This document shows positions 1 through 12,211 of a stretch of 64,000 nt of DNA, piece after piece (within the stretch, counting starts at the first letter, position 1; each line of letters starts with the position of its first letter). The translations under genes and the position numbers were made by a program. The stretch spans positions 25,698,681-25,762,680 of the forward strand of contig CM066994.1 of NCBI GenBank assembly GCA_033977485.1. The letters run 5' to 3'. This stretch comes from Hydrangea macrophylla (lineage: Eukaryota > Streptophyta > Magnoliopsida > Cornales > Hydrangeaceae). The notes under the pieces are model-generated. The model searched no databases. It worked only from the letters and a program-made list of their open reading frames with translations, and was not told where the DNA came from.

Positions 1-276
1 ACAAGATGTAAACCAACACTTAATAGTTGGTCGGAATGTATTTCAAAATGGTCATTCCATGCATACCTTAATATACCAAGAGTAATGTTTAAATGATTAT
101 CTATAAATGGCTATGTTTGGCTATTGGCACTCTGGAGATATTTTTGGTGTTACAGAACAGAGAAGATCTTGAACCATGACGCTATTTAGAGGTCTAAACA
201 TTGAAGACTCCAACCACAAATGCAACATAAAATCTACTGATTTTTTTTGCCCTTAAGTTGGTTACATATTTTAATT
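1..276. other. Intergenic, no gene seen
   Basis: AT-rich sequence with no coding signature. It precedes the left LTR of copia element A and I see nothing further in it. Confidence 0.5.
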
Positions 277-450
277 TGTTGGAATTAGAATTAGTTAGCA
301 TAATTTTCAGCTTTTATTTTTGGTCATGGTGACCCATTTTTTTCCTCTTTTATTGTCTTTTATTTCCTTCCATATTTAAGCTCTAGGATGTGTGTGTATA
401 TATATTCTGCATAACTGAGCAATAAAATCATCTCATTCTCATCTTCCTAT
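277..450 (+). mobile_element. Left LTR of degenerate copia element A
   Basis: The segment begins TGTTGGAATTAGAATT and ends just before a tRNA-Met-type primer binding site. It contains a TATA-like stretch (tgtgtatatatattctgc, about 391-408) and an AATAAA signal near 421. This short LTR layout fits a Ty1/copia element transcribed on the plus strand. The exact 3' end is uncertain because the usual terminal CA is not unique here. Confidence 0.6.
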
Positions 451-464
451 TTGTTATCAGAGCC
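451..464 (+). other. Primer binding site of copia element A
   Basis: TTGTTATCAGAGCC matches the usual plant copia tRNA-iMet primer site (TGGTATCAGAGC) with one mismatch. It lies directly after the LTR and before the gag region. Confidence 0.65.
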
Positions 465-815
465 AACACCAAACCCTAGCTAAAACCACCACATCACCAC
501 CATAGACCACCTTCACCCCTCTCCTCTCTTGCCTAACCCTCGTCGACCCTCCTCTACCCCAGCCAAACCAAGCCAGAACTAACAGCCCCTACTGGCGCAC
601 ACAACCCCTTTCCCTTGTCCGGCTGCTGTCCGACCCCATGGGTCTCTCTGTAATGTCTTAAGAGCCTTCGTGCTCTCTCTTGTCATCGTCGGGTAACCTA
701 GTGTCCGGTTACCCCTGTCTCGTCTAGCAGAACATTTTTTTAGTGGGTTTGGTGCGATCCACTAGTCGTTAGTTAATCTTCTATTTTTCCTTTGAGGCTT
801 CTCTCATTTTCTCTC

Positions 816-3200
816 ATGGCTGATTCAAAGATTGTCACTACTACTACTCCCATTGTTGCTCGCTCAGATCTCACTCTGTCACATTCGACACCCGCCCAAT
901 GAGTCGCAAGTGTTCTGCTGAATAACAAAATTTTTCATGCTTGGTCCAACTCTCTTCACCTCTATCTTGGAGGCAAACAAAAGATCGGGTGGTTACTTGG
1001 TAAAGAGGTGAAACCCGCTGAAATGGATTCTCAGTACGATGAATGGTTTACAGATAATTGTGTCATTTTGGGATGGATGTTCAATTCAATAGAGGGGCGA
1101 GTCTATACTATGTTTATCTATTACACCATCGTTCATGGACTGTGAACTGTCTTGAACAAAATGTATGCCCATGCTCAATCTGACTTATGCATTTTTGAAC
1201 TCTACCAGGATATCTCTCATGCTTCTCAAGCCGCCTTGGGACTCTCTATTTCTGATTACTTTGGCTACCTATAGACTAGGTGGGAGGAGTTAGCCCAATA
1301 TGAACCCATCAGTGGCTTCCCTAATGATGATGATGTTGACATTAAGCGCCTTAATCATCGTCATCCATATCAGTTTTTGATGGGCCTAAAGCCCAAGTTC
1401 GAGACTCTTCGCACTCAGATTATGAATGCTATACCTATGCCCTTTTTATTTGAGGCCTTTGCTACCATTGAGGGTAATGAGAGGCGCCGTCGTATTCTAT
1501 CTCCACCTCCTATGACTAGGCATACTCCTTAGGCTCCCAAACAGATAGCCTTTACTTCATGTTCAAGCCCACGCCCTCTGTTTGGTGCTCCTTTAGGTCC
1601 CTGTCCTACTTTTGGTGCCTCTCGAAGCCCCCGTCCCTCTGGTAACCGTCCCTATTGTTAGCACTGTCATCAGCTTGGTCATATCATCGATCGTTACTTC
1701 GATCTCCATCCAGAATTAAAATAACAATACTCCGAGAACCATGTTGCTGGTCGTGGGAGGGGTTCCCCTTGTATTGGTGTAGTGGTTAAGATGGTTTCGT
1801 CTCAACCTGATTATAGTCAGCTTCAATCTCAGATTGTACAGATTTAGTCACATTTGGGGCTGGGTGCTTCTTCCTCATCTCCTGTAACCACTGTTTTTCT
1901 TACTACAGGTATTCCTACTGCTTTTCATGGTAAGTTAGACCATCCCACCTGGATTTTGGGTTTCGGTACAAATAATCATATGACTGGTGAGCCTTCTCTT
2001 TTCACTTCTCTTTTTACTCCCATTGATCAGTCTGTCCGTATTGCCAATGGGTCCTCTATTTCCATCCGGAGTGAGGGTGAAGACTAATTATCTCCATACA
2101 TCACCGTTTCCACTGTGTACTTTGTTCCTAATTTTGTCTATAATCTTCTCTATGTCAATCGCATTACAAAGGATCATAATTGTGCTATTGTGTTCCCGAC
2201 TCTTGTTATTTGCAGGACCTAAATTCAAAGAAGATTTTTGTTAGAGGGTATTAGCGTGATGGCCTCAACTACTTTGGTGATCCATTGTCTTCAAGGGAGT
2301 CCTCGTCTAGCCTGCAAGCCTCAGTTTTGCCAGTTCCCAATAATGTTGTTTTACCAGATTCAAATAAATATGTTTTTTTCCTTCAAACATTAGACTTGTG
2401 ACATGCTCGTTTAGGACATGCAAATTTTCAATATTTATTGTGGTTGTTTCCTCCACTTAATAAAGCTTGCAAGGATTTTAATTTTAAATGTGTGGTTTGT
2501 GAATTACCCAAACGTACACGCACTTCTTATATTCTCCGCATGCAAGGGCACCTAGTGCCTTTGATCTTAACTATTTAGATATTTGGGGACCTTTACATGT
2601 TACTGATCTAACTCAACTCCGATATTATGTCACGTTTATTGATGACTATACTCTTTGTACTTGGGTTTATCTTATGAAGGAAAAATCTAAAGTTATTACT
2701 CACTTTAGAAATTTTCTGCAAATGGTTTAAACTCAATTTCATACTATTTTTCATAATATTCGGTCTGATAATGGTAGGGAGTATATAATAGATGAACTTA
2801 GGTCAGAACTTAATAAATGTGGTATTCTTCAACAACTTACTTGTCCATACACCCCTGAATAGAATAATGTAGCAGAGCGTAAAAATCGTCATATTATGTC
2901 TGTGTTTAGGTATCTCCTCTATGGTATCGGAGTCCCTAAGTGTTTTTGATACATGGCTGTTCTCACTGCTACTTATCTTATAAATCATACCCATAGTCGT
3001 GTTTTGTATGGATAAACTCCTCTCCATACTTAACTGGATTGTACCCTCTTTCCTATTGTCCCCTCGTGCATTTGGGTGTACCTATTTTGTTCAAAATAGG
3101 AATCCTACATGGACTAAACTTGATGCCAAGGCAATTTGGTGTGTCTTCTTAGAGTATTCATCCATGTCTAAAGTGTGTAGATGCTACGACCCAATCACTA
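816..3200 (+). pseudogene. Copia element A gag-protease-integrase, decayed and truncated
   Basis: Reading from the ATG at 816, the frame shows a Ty1/copia Gag (UBN2-type), a zinc knuckle near 1655-1710 (YCxHCxxxGHxxxxC pattern with one Cys position now a stop), a protease site near 1950 (WILGFGTNNHMTG, where the catalytic Asp of DSG is gone), a GAG-pre-integrase HHCC region near 2400-2540 and an integrase core near 2550-2950. The frame has many stops, for example near 900, 1142, 1272, 1531 and 2728. The order gag-PR-INT before RT is the copia order. Reverse transcriptase and RNase H are missing because the element is interrupted near 3200 by the LTR of element C. It is not functional. Confidence 0.85.
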
Positions 3201-4634
3201 CTTATCAATTCCATAGATGCGTAGACCAAGAGGGAGAGAACATGACACCTTTAGGTCTTGAACCCAATTCTGATTTTGTCCTTCCCCTTTAGTGTGCAGC
3301 AGTAACCTCTAAGAGATCTTCACCCTTATGTCTCCTTGAATGCTACCGGATAGACTAGGGTTGGTGGGAACCTTAATAGAGAGGATAAGAAGGCTTTGGG
3401 AAACCCTAAAATAGTTTCTGCAGCGGTGGAATAACAAAAACGACGTTCACCAAAATTCTGCACTCAACTACCCTATTTATAGATTCCCAAACCGACTTTA
3501 GGTTCAATCGATCGAAACATGTTCGATTGATCGAACTGAACCAGAGTTCAATCGATCGAAAGCATTCAATCGATCGAACATTTAATCGATTGAAAACTGT
3601 TCAATCGATTGAACATGATTGAAACTCTTTCAATCCATTGGTTCATCATCCTCATTTGCCTTTCTAAGCATTCTTGCGGAGCTAAGAGTGGGATCTCCTA
3701 GGTTCTTATTTACTGGCTCTGATTAATTATTATTCCATCCAGTTAATACCCTTTAACTAAGGAATCAATAGTTAATCAATTATCGTTAATGCCACTATAA
3801 AATGATAATTGTACTCCAGTGCATAAGAACAAAATCACACATACATAAGCGATTACTAGACTTGTATAACATGATATGGATGTCCCTCTACCAGATGGTA
3901 TTCGTACTTATCATTGGGATGTATGTTTTAAGATACTATCGACCCAATAGATAGATACATCTTATATTCCTCGAGTATCATTCACTACGCTTGGATTACC
4001 AAACACTTTGTTGACAAGGCTGGCCAGCTCTCGGTAATCATTCCTAGTGACATTCTCGAGGGACTACTTACTCTTCGTTTTATAGAAGAGGGTAGAATTT
4101 CATTTTGACAATATATATTCCGAATGTTGCATACCTGATCACCCAAGATACCCAGGTGTTGATCTTGCAAGACCTCGCTGATTGGTAAGTCAAAACAACC
4201 AATCACACAACTTGTGTCCAAATTATCTCAGGTTAAGGACATGTATCCCTATACAAATTTTGAGTTCCTATTAACGACGACAGCGGTTAGGTGTCAATAG
4301 GTTTAACTCAGGTCCGTCAATGCACCATGTGCACTAGCATATTAACCAAGAGTCAAAGACTCTTATGAATGAGATTCATCATTCTAACCCATAGACATTA
4401 ATCATGCTAAAGTATATATCTGATAAGTTATCCAAAGTTATCATCCACTGTGACTCAGTTGAAACAACATGGATTTATGATTCGTATCTCACATGTGTAA
4501 TCACATACACAAATGAATCACTTACAATAATGTTTAAGGATTTTAGTCTAATAGTCATCTCATGAACTAACATATATAAATGCATTATGATATTCCATTG
4601 TCCAACTAACTGTTTTGAGGGCATATTCCCAACA
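3200..4634 (-). mobile_element. 3' LTR of copia element C
   Basis: From about 3200 the sequence aligns by eye with both LTRs of element B: shared blocks 'atagatgcgta', 'agggttggtgggaacc' and 'ccctatttatagattcc', then the ATCGATCGAA motif field at 3505-3615. It ends in ...cccaaca at 4634, followed by the polypurine-tract complement aactcccactt, exactly as B's LTR does at 6636. The left boundary is uncertain because pol-like sequence of element A runs up to about 3200. Confidence 0.7.
3505..3620. repeat. Array of TTCAATCGATCGAA palindromes in the LTR of C
   Basis: About seven near-copies of the self-complementary motif TTCAATCGATCGAA or its variants (TTCGATTGATCGAA, TTCAATCGATTGAA) occur within about 115 bases. 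The same motif recurs in the B LTRs, the B leader and at 15319. Confidence 0.8.
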
Positions 4635-5140
4635 AACTCCCACTTCCACTCATAACCATATAGTGTTAAAACTAATATCAACAGTATCTACGTGACTCGT
4701 CAAAATCCTTACCCCGTAAGGTTTTGCATAGGGACCTCGATGATTGTCGACTGAAACAATCCATAGTAGAACATCTTCATGTTATATTATATCCCAAGAC
4801 AAAAGAACGTCACCAGACATGTATCCAGTAAAGCTAATTCGAACATTGTCCAAAACACCATCATATAGTATATATCTACTAGTTCTTTTCAAGCCCTAGA
4901 GAATATAGACTTTATGATAGTTCAGGGGACTGAACTTTTATTTGGACTGATATCTGTTAACAACCTCAACGGTATAACCGATATCCCATACCTAACATTG
5001 CATATAAGGTTTATCAATAGCAAAGGCTTATGATATACCTTTTATGTGACCTCTTTCATCTTGCATCCTAATATGCAAGTCTTGAAAGAGCATAGGTCAT
5101 GTTCAAAAAGTGAATAACCTTTCTTGAGATATTCTACATT
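4635..5140 (-). mobile_element. Internal 3' part of element C, left of the B insertion
   Basis: It begins with the polypurine tract complement and resembles the start of B's internal region at 6637. Near 5100-5140 it parallels B at about 7395-7435 (the shared 'ataacctttctt' type block). RNase H and RT are too decayed to translate. It rejoins C sequence at 13704 after the B insertion. Confidence 0.6.
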
Positions 5141-5145
5141 GAATC
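5141..5145. other. Left target site duplication of element B
   Basis: GAATC lies directly before the left LTR. The right flank at 13704-13708 reads GAACC, a 4 of 5 match. The host sequence on both sides is element C. Confidence 0.7.
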
Positions 5146-6636
5146 TGATTAGAAAAATAGGTTTAAAAATTATTTTAAACACGCAGCGGAAAGATTAAGT
5201 TTCATAAACTTTACTGGTAGCCCAGATCTACTACTTGTTAACTCTATAGATGCGTACAAGAGAGGGGACAAGAATTCAACCTCATGGTCTTGAACCCAAT
5301 TATAAAATCTCTGACTTCCAACAGCTTTCACTTTATGGTCTTCATTCTTATGACTCCTACGGATGCTCTCGGAGAGCCTAGGGTTGGTGGGAACCCTAAT
5401 AGAAAGGACGGAGTAGGTATGGGAACCTAAAGCAATTTCTGTAACTTCTGGTATGATAAATCGTTGAACTCAGATTTTTGGATGCAGCTGCCCTATTTAT
5501 AGATTCCTAGAACTGACCTAACATTCAAGTGATCGAAGTGGCTTCGATCGATCGAACCTACAATCGATCGAATCGATCGAATGACCTTCGATCGATTGAA
5601 CTGATCGAATGACCTTCGATCGATCAAACTTCTCTTGACAAGATCCTCATATGCCTTTCCAAGCATCCTAGCGGAGCTAAGATTGGGACCTCCTAAGCTC
5701 TTTATTGTTGGCTCATACCAGATGTTAATTACCATGATCAAACTCTTTGATTAGCAAACTAACCAACTGATCAGTTAACGTTTACTCCACTATAAAATGA
5801 TAACTGAACTCCAACGCAAAAGAACATATCCAAAATGATAACTAGACTTGTATGGTGTACTAATGTACCTCTACCATCAGCATTCGTAATCATATTCAAG
5901 TAGTCGGATAAACGGTTATTGTCAACCTGAATCATGATTACTTCTTGTATTCCTTGAGTCCCATTCACCACTCAGGATTACCAAATATGTTGATAACTAC
6001 TTATCAACAAGACTGCAGTTCTTAGTAATCAACTTGGTGACATTCTCAAGGGAATGCTTACTCTTTAACAGAAGGCAGATTCTATCTTGACAATAATGTT
6101 CACAACCCTATGAACATGACATACCCAAGATACCCATGTGTTGATCTTTTATAGACCTCACTGATTAGTAAGTCAAAGTAGTCATATCAACAGTCTGTGA
6201 TCATAATCATCTCAAGATTGAGAACACGTCCCTCATATAAGTTATGAGTTCCTATCGACTGTTGACAGTCTTAAGTGTCAATAGGAAAGCTCAGGTCTGT
6301 CAATGCACTATAAGCACTAGCATATCAACTAAGAGCTATACTCTAGTGATTCAGATTCATCACTCCATCCAATGGTAGTTAATCATGCTACAGTGTAAAC
6401 CTGATGAGATATCCAATCTCATCACCTACTGTGACAAATTCTAAGTATCAAAGAATAGTAATTCGTATCCCACTTGTACATATCTCATACACACATGAAT
6501 TACTTACTATGATGCTTGAGGATTAACAATCATCTCATGAAAAAAACCTACATAATGAAATGTAAAACTGATATCCATATATTAAAATATCAATGTCTCA
6601 TACATAAAGTAATGGTTTGAGGGCATAAACCAAACA
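5146..6636 (-). mobile_element. 3' LTR of copia element B
   Basis: Pairs with 12212-13703. In plus orientation it begins TGATTAGAAAAATAGG and ends ...accaaaca. It contains an ATCGATCGAA palindrome field at about 5525-5630 and the promoter-like 'ccctatttatagatt' (complement) near 5490. Confidence 0.9.
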
Positions 6637-6648
6637 AACTCCCACTTG
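6637..6648 (-). other. Polypurine tract of element B
   Basis: Minus-strand CAAGTGGGAGTT sits immediately before the 3' LTR, the usual plus-strand priming site of plant copia elements. A matching tract adjoins the LTR of element C at 4635. Confidence 0.75.
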
Positions 6649-6711
6649 CACTCTTAACCATTCATGACTACATCTGAGACCTAAACTATCTAGATGATGA
6701 TCAAAGACATT

Positions 6712-9540
6712 CTATGGTAAGGCCTTTGTAAACGAATCCGCAAGATTGTCAGTAGTGGCAATCTTGGCGATAGTCACATCTCCACATTGAACAATATCTC
6801 GGATTAGATGATATTTCCACTCTACGTGCTTTCCCTTTCTGTGGTTCCTTGGATTGAGCCACTGCCCCACTATTATCGCAGTATAGCATAATAGGTGACA
6901 GCGACGCTGGTACCACCCCGAGTTCCATAAGGAACTTCTTGAGCCAAATAGCTTCCTTTGCGGCTTCACATGCAGCCACATACTCAAATTCTGTAGTTGC
7001 GTCTGCAGTGCATTTTTACTTTATGCTTCTCCAGCTAACAGCACCACCTTCCAAGGTAAAGAGATGTCTGGATGTCGACTTCCTCGAATCTTTATCTGAC
7101 ATAAAGTCCGAGTCAGTGTATCCTACTGGAATTAACTCATCACCGCCGTACATAAGCATGTAATCTTTAGTCCTTCTCAAGTACTTAAGAATGTGCTTAA
7201 TGGCTGTCCAGTGCTCTGGACCTGGATTCGATTGATATCTACTAACCATGCCAACAGTAAAGCAGATATCTGGTCTAGTACATAACATCGCGTACATGAG
7301 ACTTCCCACTGCCGAAGCATAGAGAACTCTTGCCATGCGATTCCTCTCCTCCTGTGTCTTTGGACTCTGGTCCTTAGAGAACGTTAAACCATGCCTGAAA
7401 GGTAATAAACCTTTCTTCAAATTGCCCATTAAAAACCTAGTTAGCACCTTATCGATATAACCAGCTTGAGATAATCCCATTATCTTTCAATTACGATCCC
7501 AAAAGAGTTTATCCCAAGAATATAGCTTGCCTCTCCTAGATCCTTCATATCGAAAGTACTAGTTAGCCAAACCTCAACAGTTGACAACGCCGCTACATCA
7601 TTCCCAATGAGTAAAATGTCATCAACGTAGAGAACAAGAATAGCCACCACTTTTCCTTCATATTTCTTGTATACACTAGGCTCATCCAGATTCTGTATGA
7701 AACCAAACGACTTGACCGCTTGGTCAAAATGTACGACCTTTCCCACCAACTATGAACCCTTCTGGTTGCTGCATATAAATGTCCTCCTCAAGATTTCCAT
7801 TCATGAATGCAGTCTTGATGTCCATCTGCCAGATCTTATAATCTAAGCATGCAGCAATGGATAAGTGTATTCTGATGGACTTGATCATGGCTATCGGCGA
7901 GAAGGTTTCCTCATAGTCAATGCCCTCCCTCTGAGTATAACCTTTCGCTATAAGCCTAGCCTTAAAGGTCTTAACCTTTCCATTAGATCCTCTTTTCTTC
8001 TAGTAGACCCACTTACAGCCAATGAGTTTAATATTGGTTGGAAGCTCTATAAGATCCTATACCTTATTAGAATCCATAGATTCCAATTTAGTCTTCATAG
8101 CTTTAACCCAATGAGTTGAGTCTACATCAACCATTGCCTCTTCATATGTAGTAGGATCAGATTCAGATTCTATGAGACTGCTTCAACAAACTTCTCCTAA
8201 GAACATATATCTATCAGGCTGGCTTACCATCCTTCCACTACAACAAGGTACCGGTGCGGGAATGGGTGAAGAAGTGGTATTTTCTTGTGTTACATCATTA
8301 TTAACTACGGGTAGGACTGAGGGCTCTCCTTCTATCTCTCTAAGATCTATCCTTCCCTTAGGTTTATGGTTCATGATATAACCCAACATTTTTACTAACA
8401 AATACTTTATGTTCTCTTGAATCATAAAAATACCATCCATAAGTACCCTTTGGATACCCTATAAAGTAACATACTTCTGATCTAGAATCCAACTTGCTCA
8501 TCTTTCCTTTCAGCACATGTGCCGGATACCCCCATATCCGGAGATGTTGCAAAGAAGGCTTGCGCCCAATCCACATCTCCCGTGGTGTCCTGGGAACAGA
8601 TTTTCTTAGTACTAGATTTAGTTGTATACAGTAGTTTCCAAAGCATAACCCCAAAGGAATAATGGCAACTCCGAATAACTCATCATCGACCTAGTCATGT
8701 CTAAAAGAGTCCGATTCCTTTTCTCCGCTACACCATTCTGCCGAGGTGTACAAGGTGCAGTCAACTACGACAGAATCCCATTCTATACGAGGTGATCAAT
8801 AAACTCATTAGAGAGGTACTAACCATCTCGATAAAATCGAATTGCCTTGATATGTATGCATAATTGCTTCTCTACTTCAGTCCTAAACTCTTTGAACTTT
8901 TCAAAGGCTTCAGACTTGTGCTGTATTAGGTACACATATCCATACCTGGAGTGGTCATCTGTAAATGTTATGAAGTACTCATACCCACCCCTTGCTCTAA
9001 TATGAACTAATTCCAACAATGCATTGGTCCTATTTCCCTTTGCTAGAAAGGGGGTCTTTTGGTCATCTTACCCTCTAAACAAGACTCACAAACTTCTATT
9101 AGTTTTAGAACCAAATTGCCTAAAACCCCTTCTTTGACTAGTCTGCCAATCATATTTAGATTGATATGGCCAAGTCTCATATGCCAAAGCCTTGTTGGAT
9201 TAGTGGAAGGTTCCTTTCTTTTAGTTGGTACAGTTACCACTGAGTTATGAAGTTCCATACAAGAGTCTTTAGAAATGTTAGGAATAATCATATAAAAACC
9301 ATTTGATTTTATACTAGAACACACAAAAGAACCATTTCTTTTGATCACAACTTCAGTTCCAAAATGAATAGAATAACCATTATTCGATAAATTAGAAACT
9401 AAAATTAAATTGTGTCTCATTAATGGGACGTAAAGTACATCTGATAAAATCAAAACTTTATTATCTAAAAATTCTAAAGCTACTACTCCTATAGCAACTG
9501 CAGAAATAGTTGTGCTAGAACCTAGAGTAAGTACGATCTC
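6712..9540 (-). pseudogene. Copia element B pol (protease, integrase, RT, RNase H), broken
   Basis: On the minus strand, in order: GAG-pre-integrase and HHCC zinc region near 9453-9043 (LWHMRLGH then CESCLEGK); integrase core near 9019-8820 (FTDDHSRYGYVYL); integrase C-terminal region near 8654-8364; RT with the catalytic YVDD near 7620 (LYVDDILLIGND); RT thumb and connection near 7480-7016; RNase H near 6980-6712 (YCDNSGA, then HLIRDIV and ADSFTKALP). The pieces are in different frames with stops between them, so no full Pol can be made. It is a decayed copy, not a host gene. Confidence 0.9.
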
Positions 9541-10445
9541 CCCATCACTACACCTCCTGGTTGATCTAAACCCCTACAATGAAATACAGATATGGTTAGT
9601 CGCACCAGAATTAATGCACCAAGTGTTTGAAGTATCCGTTATAAAACTTACTTCAATCATATGTGATTCTATCATACCTTGAACTCTTGTAGATAAGAAT
9701 TCTAGACAGTTCCTCTTCCAATCGCCCTTCTCACCGCATTGGAAACACTTTCTTTTGCCTTGGCCACCCATCTTCCCTTTGCCCTTACCTTTTCCCTTAG
9801 ATTTTGCAATCGTAGGGACCGGTCCAACACTTGGACTACCAGTGCCAGCTTTCTTCTTTCCTTTCTTGCCTTTCGGCGCAGATCGGGAGGAGGAAGAGTT
9901 TTTCTTAACATTCAAAACGTTGCCCCCAAGTTTGATCACCCCTTCTGCTGCCAGTAAAGAACTCATTGAGAAATTCATTTGATTCATATCATAGTTAAGT
10001 TTAAATTGAGTGAATAACGGCGACAGCGAATCGAGGATCATATCAATTTGGTTTTTTGCATTGATGTTGTTCCCAAGGTCTCCAGTTCATTTAAATAACC
10101 AATCATTTTTATAACATGCTCTTTGACTGAAGTCCCTTCCGACATCTTACCACTCATTATCTTTTGCATGGTAACTTGTCTGGCAGGTCTGTCATGATCC
10201 CCAAATATCTCTTTTAGGGATTTGATAATGGCATTAGCAGAATCATTCGACTGGTATTGGTGTTGCAATACATTAGCCATAGAGGCCAATATGTAACAAT
10301 GAGCCATCCCATTCGACTTCTTCCACTTGTCGAACTCGCGTCTAGCAGTAGCCGAAGCATTTGCAGCGGGTTCTTCGGGGCATGAGGTGGTGAGGACATA
10401 TATGTGATCCTCTATAGTTAAAACAATGTCAAGGTTTTGTTTCAT
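9541..10445 (-). pseudogene. Copia element B gag and protease start, frameshifted
   Basis: The minus-strand frame from 10445 reads a UBN2-type copia Gag (135 codons), then shifts frame near 10040 in an AAAAAA run and continues through a Lys/Gly-rich basic stretch to a CCHC-like knuckle near 9745 (CFQCGEKGDWKRNC, where the usual His is replaced) and a protease-like CINSGATNHIC near 9600 with Asn in place of the catalytic Asp. All three changes point to loss of function. Confidence 0.85.
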
Positions 10446-12196
10446 TCTGTGTAGTTATTTCCAGTTAACTTGTTCTGAGTGAGTATAGTGGCAAGTGGAA
10501 TAAATGCAGATCCAGACATTATGATTTACTGAAAAAATCAAAAGACAAAATAAATATGGATATCAGAATTTGACAGTTTGAAATAAATGAATCCTTAAAG
10601 CTCTTATTTTAAAACGAAGTCGCCGGAATATCAAATCAAAAGAGTAAAGCCTCTATGTGGCGGTCAATACTCGATCTTTCGATTTATCATGACTTGTATG
10701 CTATGCAACTCTTGCAAAACAAGTTTTGACTCCCGAACCTATTTGATCTCTAAGTTTCTGAATAATGCCCCGTGTGAGATCCCTTATCTATAGCTTAGCT
10801 AATGTATACCATTAACTAGGATCCAATCACAACCGCCTCAAGTAGTGCCTCCGTGTGGTGGTCACCCTCTAACACTTCTGATTGATCATATCCATAGGAA
10901 GTTCACATCTAGTAACGAATGAGTAGAATACCCTCCGTATGGAATGATCACCCCTGACGAGGTGACACAGAATGCACTACTCATCTTACAGTGAACTGTT
11001 AATGGAGGATCGTGGGTGTTATAAATAAGACCATCTCCCACTAGATTTGATAGTTAAGGATTTTGCCATTTAGAAAAAATTGTTTCCACACATTACCCAG
11101 AAACATCTAATGTTTACTAATGCGTTGAAACAGTTTTTTGAATTTTATTTTAGAAAACTTGTTTTACGTGCATGCAAGTAGTAACAATATAATTAAATGC
11201 CAATCACAAACCAGGCACATAAAACAAAAAACTAAAATGAAATAAAGGCATTCATATGCCTCTATCTCCCATGGCTCTATCTTCATTGAAGCTTCTTCTT
11301 GATTTGATCGCCTCCAGCTCCATCTCATGGACAACGGCTTGCTCCTCCATCTTCATGGAATTTCTAATTCTATTACATTAGTCCTATGCTTCTTTCGAAG
11401 CTTACAATTTATCTAGAAAAAGAAATAGGAATAAAAGAAGAAAAGGGTAGGGAAACCGGTGCGACTTTCCTTTTCGTAGGATTGAAGTCGCAGCCTCCTT
11501 TATACATGCATTAAAACCAAACCAATAATTTAAATATAACAATCATCAATCACAAACAATTAAATACAAAATAAAATATTTGTTGATGATCGGTGCCATG
11601 GGAGATAGCGGACTAATCTTGTTGCAAAAGAGTTAGTCGTACGAACATCCATGCATATGTAACAAATGTATGTAACTATTGGAACCCCTAATTGATTCAC
11701 ACAGTACATAAACTCTTTACGTACTGAATTGGAACTTAAAACAGCATCTTAGTTCTCTGTCACACTTCAATCGATCGAAAGAGTTTCGATCGATCGATTG
11801 AACATACTTCAATCGATTGAACTTTCAGTTTCACGGAATGATTTGAAAAAATTTACAGAATTTATAAGAGAATACAAAGTTAAAGTAAATTATTTAAAAT
11901 CTTTTAAAAATGTGAACAGAACACATGGATAGAGAAGCAGTCTCGATCGATCGAACCCCATTCAATCGATCGAATAAAAAAAAGTTCGATCGCTTGAGAA
12001 CAGAGAGGTGCAATCGATCGAACATAGTTCGATCAATCAAACCCACCATGCATCCAATGCAATCATAGATTTGTATTTTGTTGCGAGACTGCTGCAAAAA
12101 CAGATCTGTGATGATGCAGTTTCGAAAATAGTTCTAAAATCAACATGCAAATAGAAATTAGTGTTCCAAAATGCATCTATAGATCCAAACAAGCGT
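10446..12196 (-). mobile_element. 5' leader of copia element B
   Basis: Long non-coding stretch between the primer binding site and gag. It carries another cluster of ATCGATCGAA palindromes at about 11766-12033. No intact frame is present; a 67-codon minus-strand frame at 11894-12097 is a by-product of the repeat. Confidence 0.7.
11766..12033. repeat. ATCGATCGAA palindrome cluster in the leader of B
   Basis: Several copies of TTCAATCGATCGAA-type motifs (for example near 11768, 11785, 11811, 11945, 11962, 12010) occur in two clumps. The motif matches the fields inside the LTRs. Confidence 0.75.
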
Positions 12197-12209
12197 GGCT
12201 CTGATACCA
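12197..12209 (-). other. Primer binding site of element B
   Basis: The minus strand reads TGGTATCAGAGCC, the canonical tRNA-iMet primer complement of plant copia elements. It lies two bases inside the 5' LTR. Confidence 0.9.
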
Positions 12210-12211
12210 AT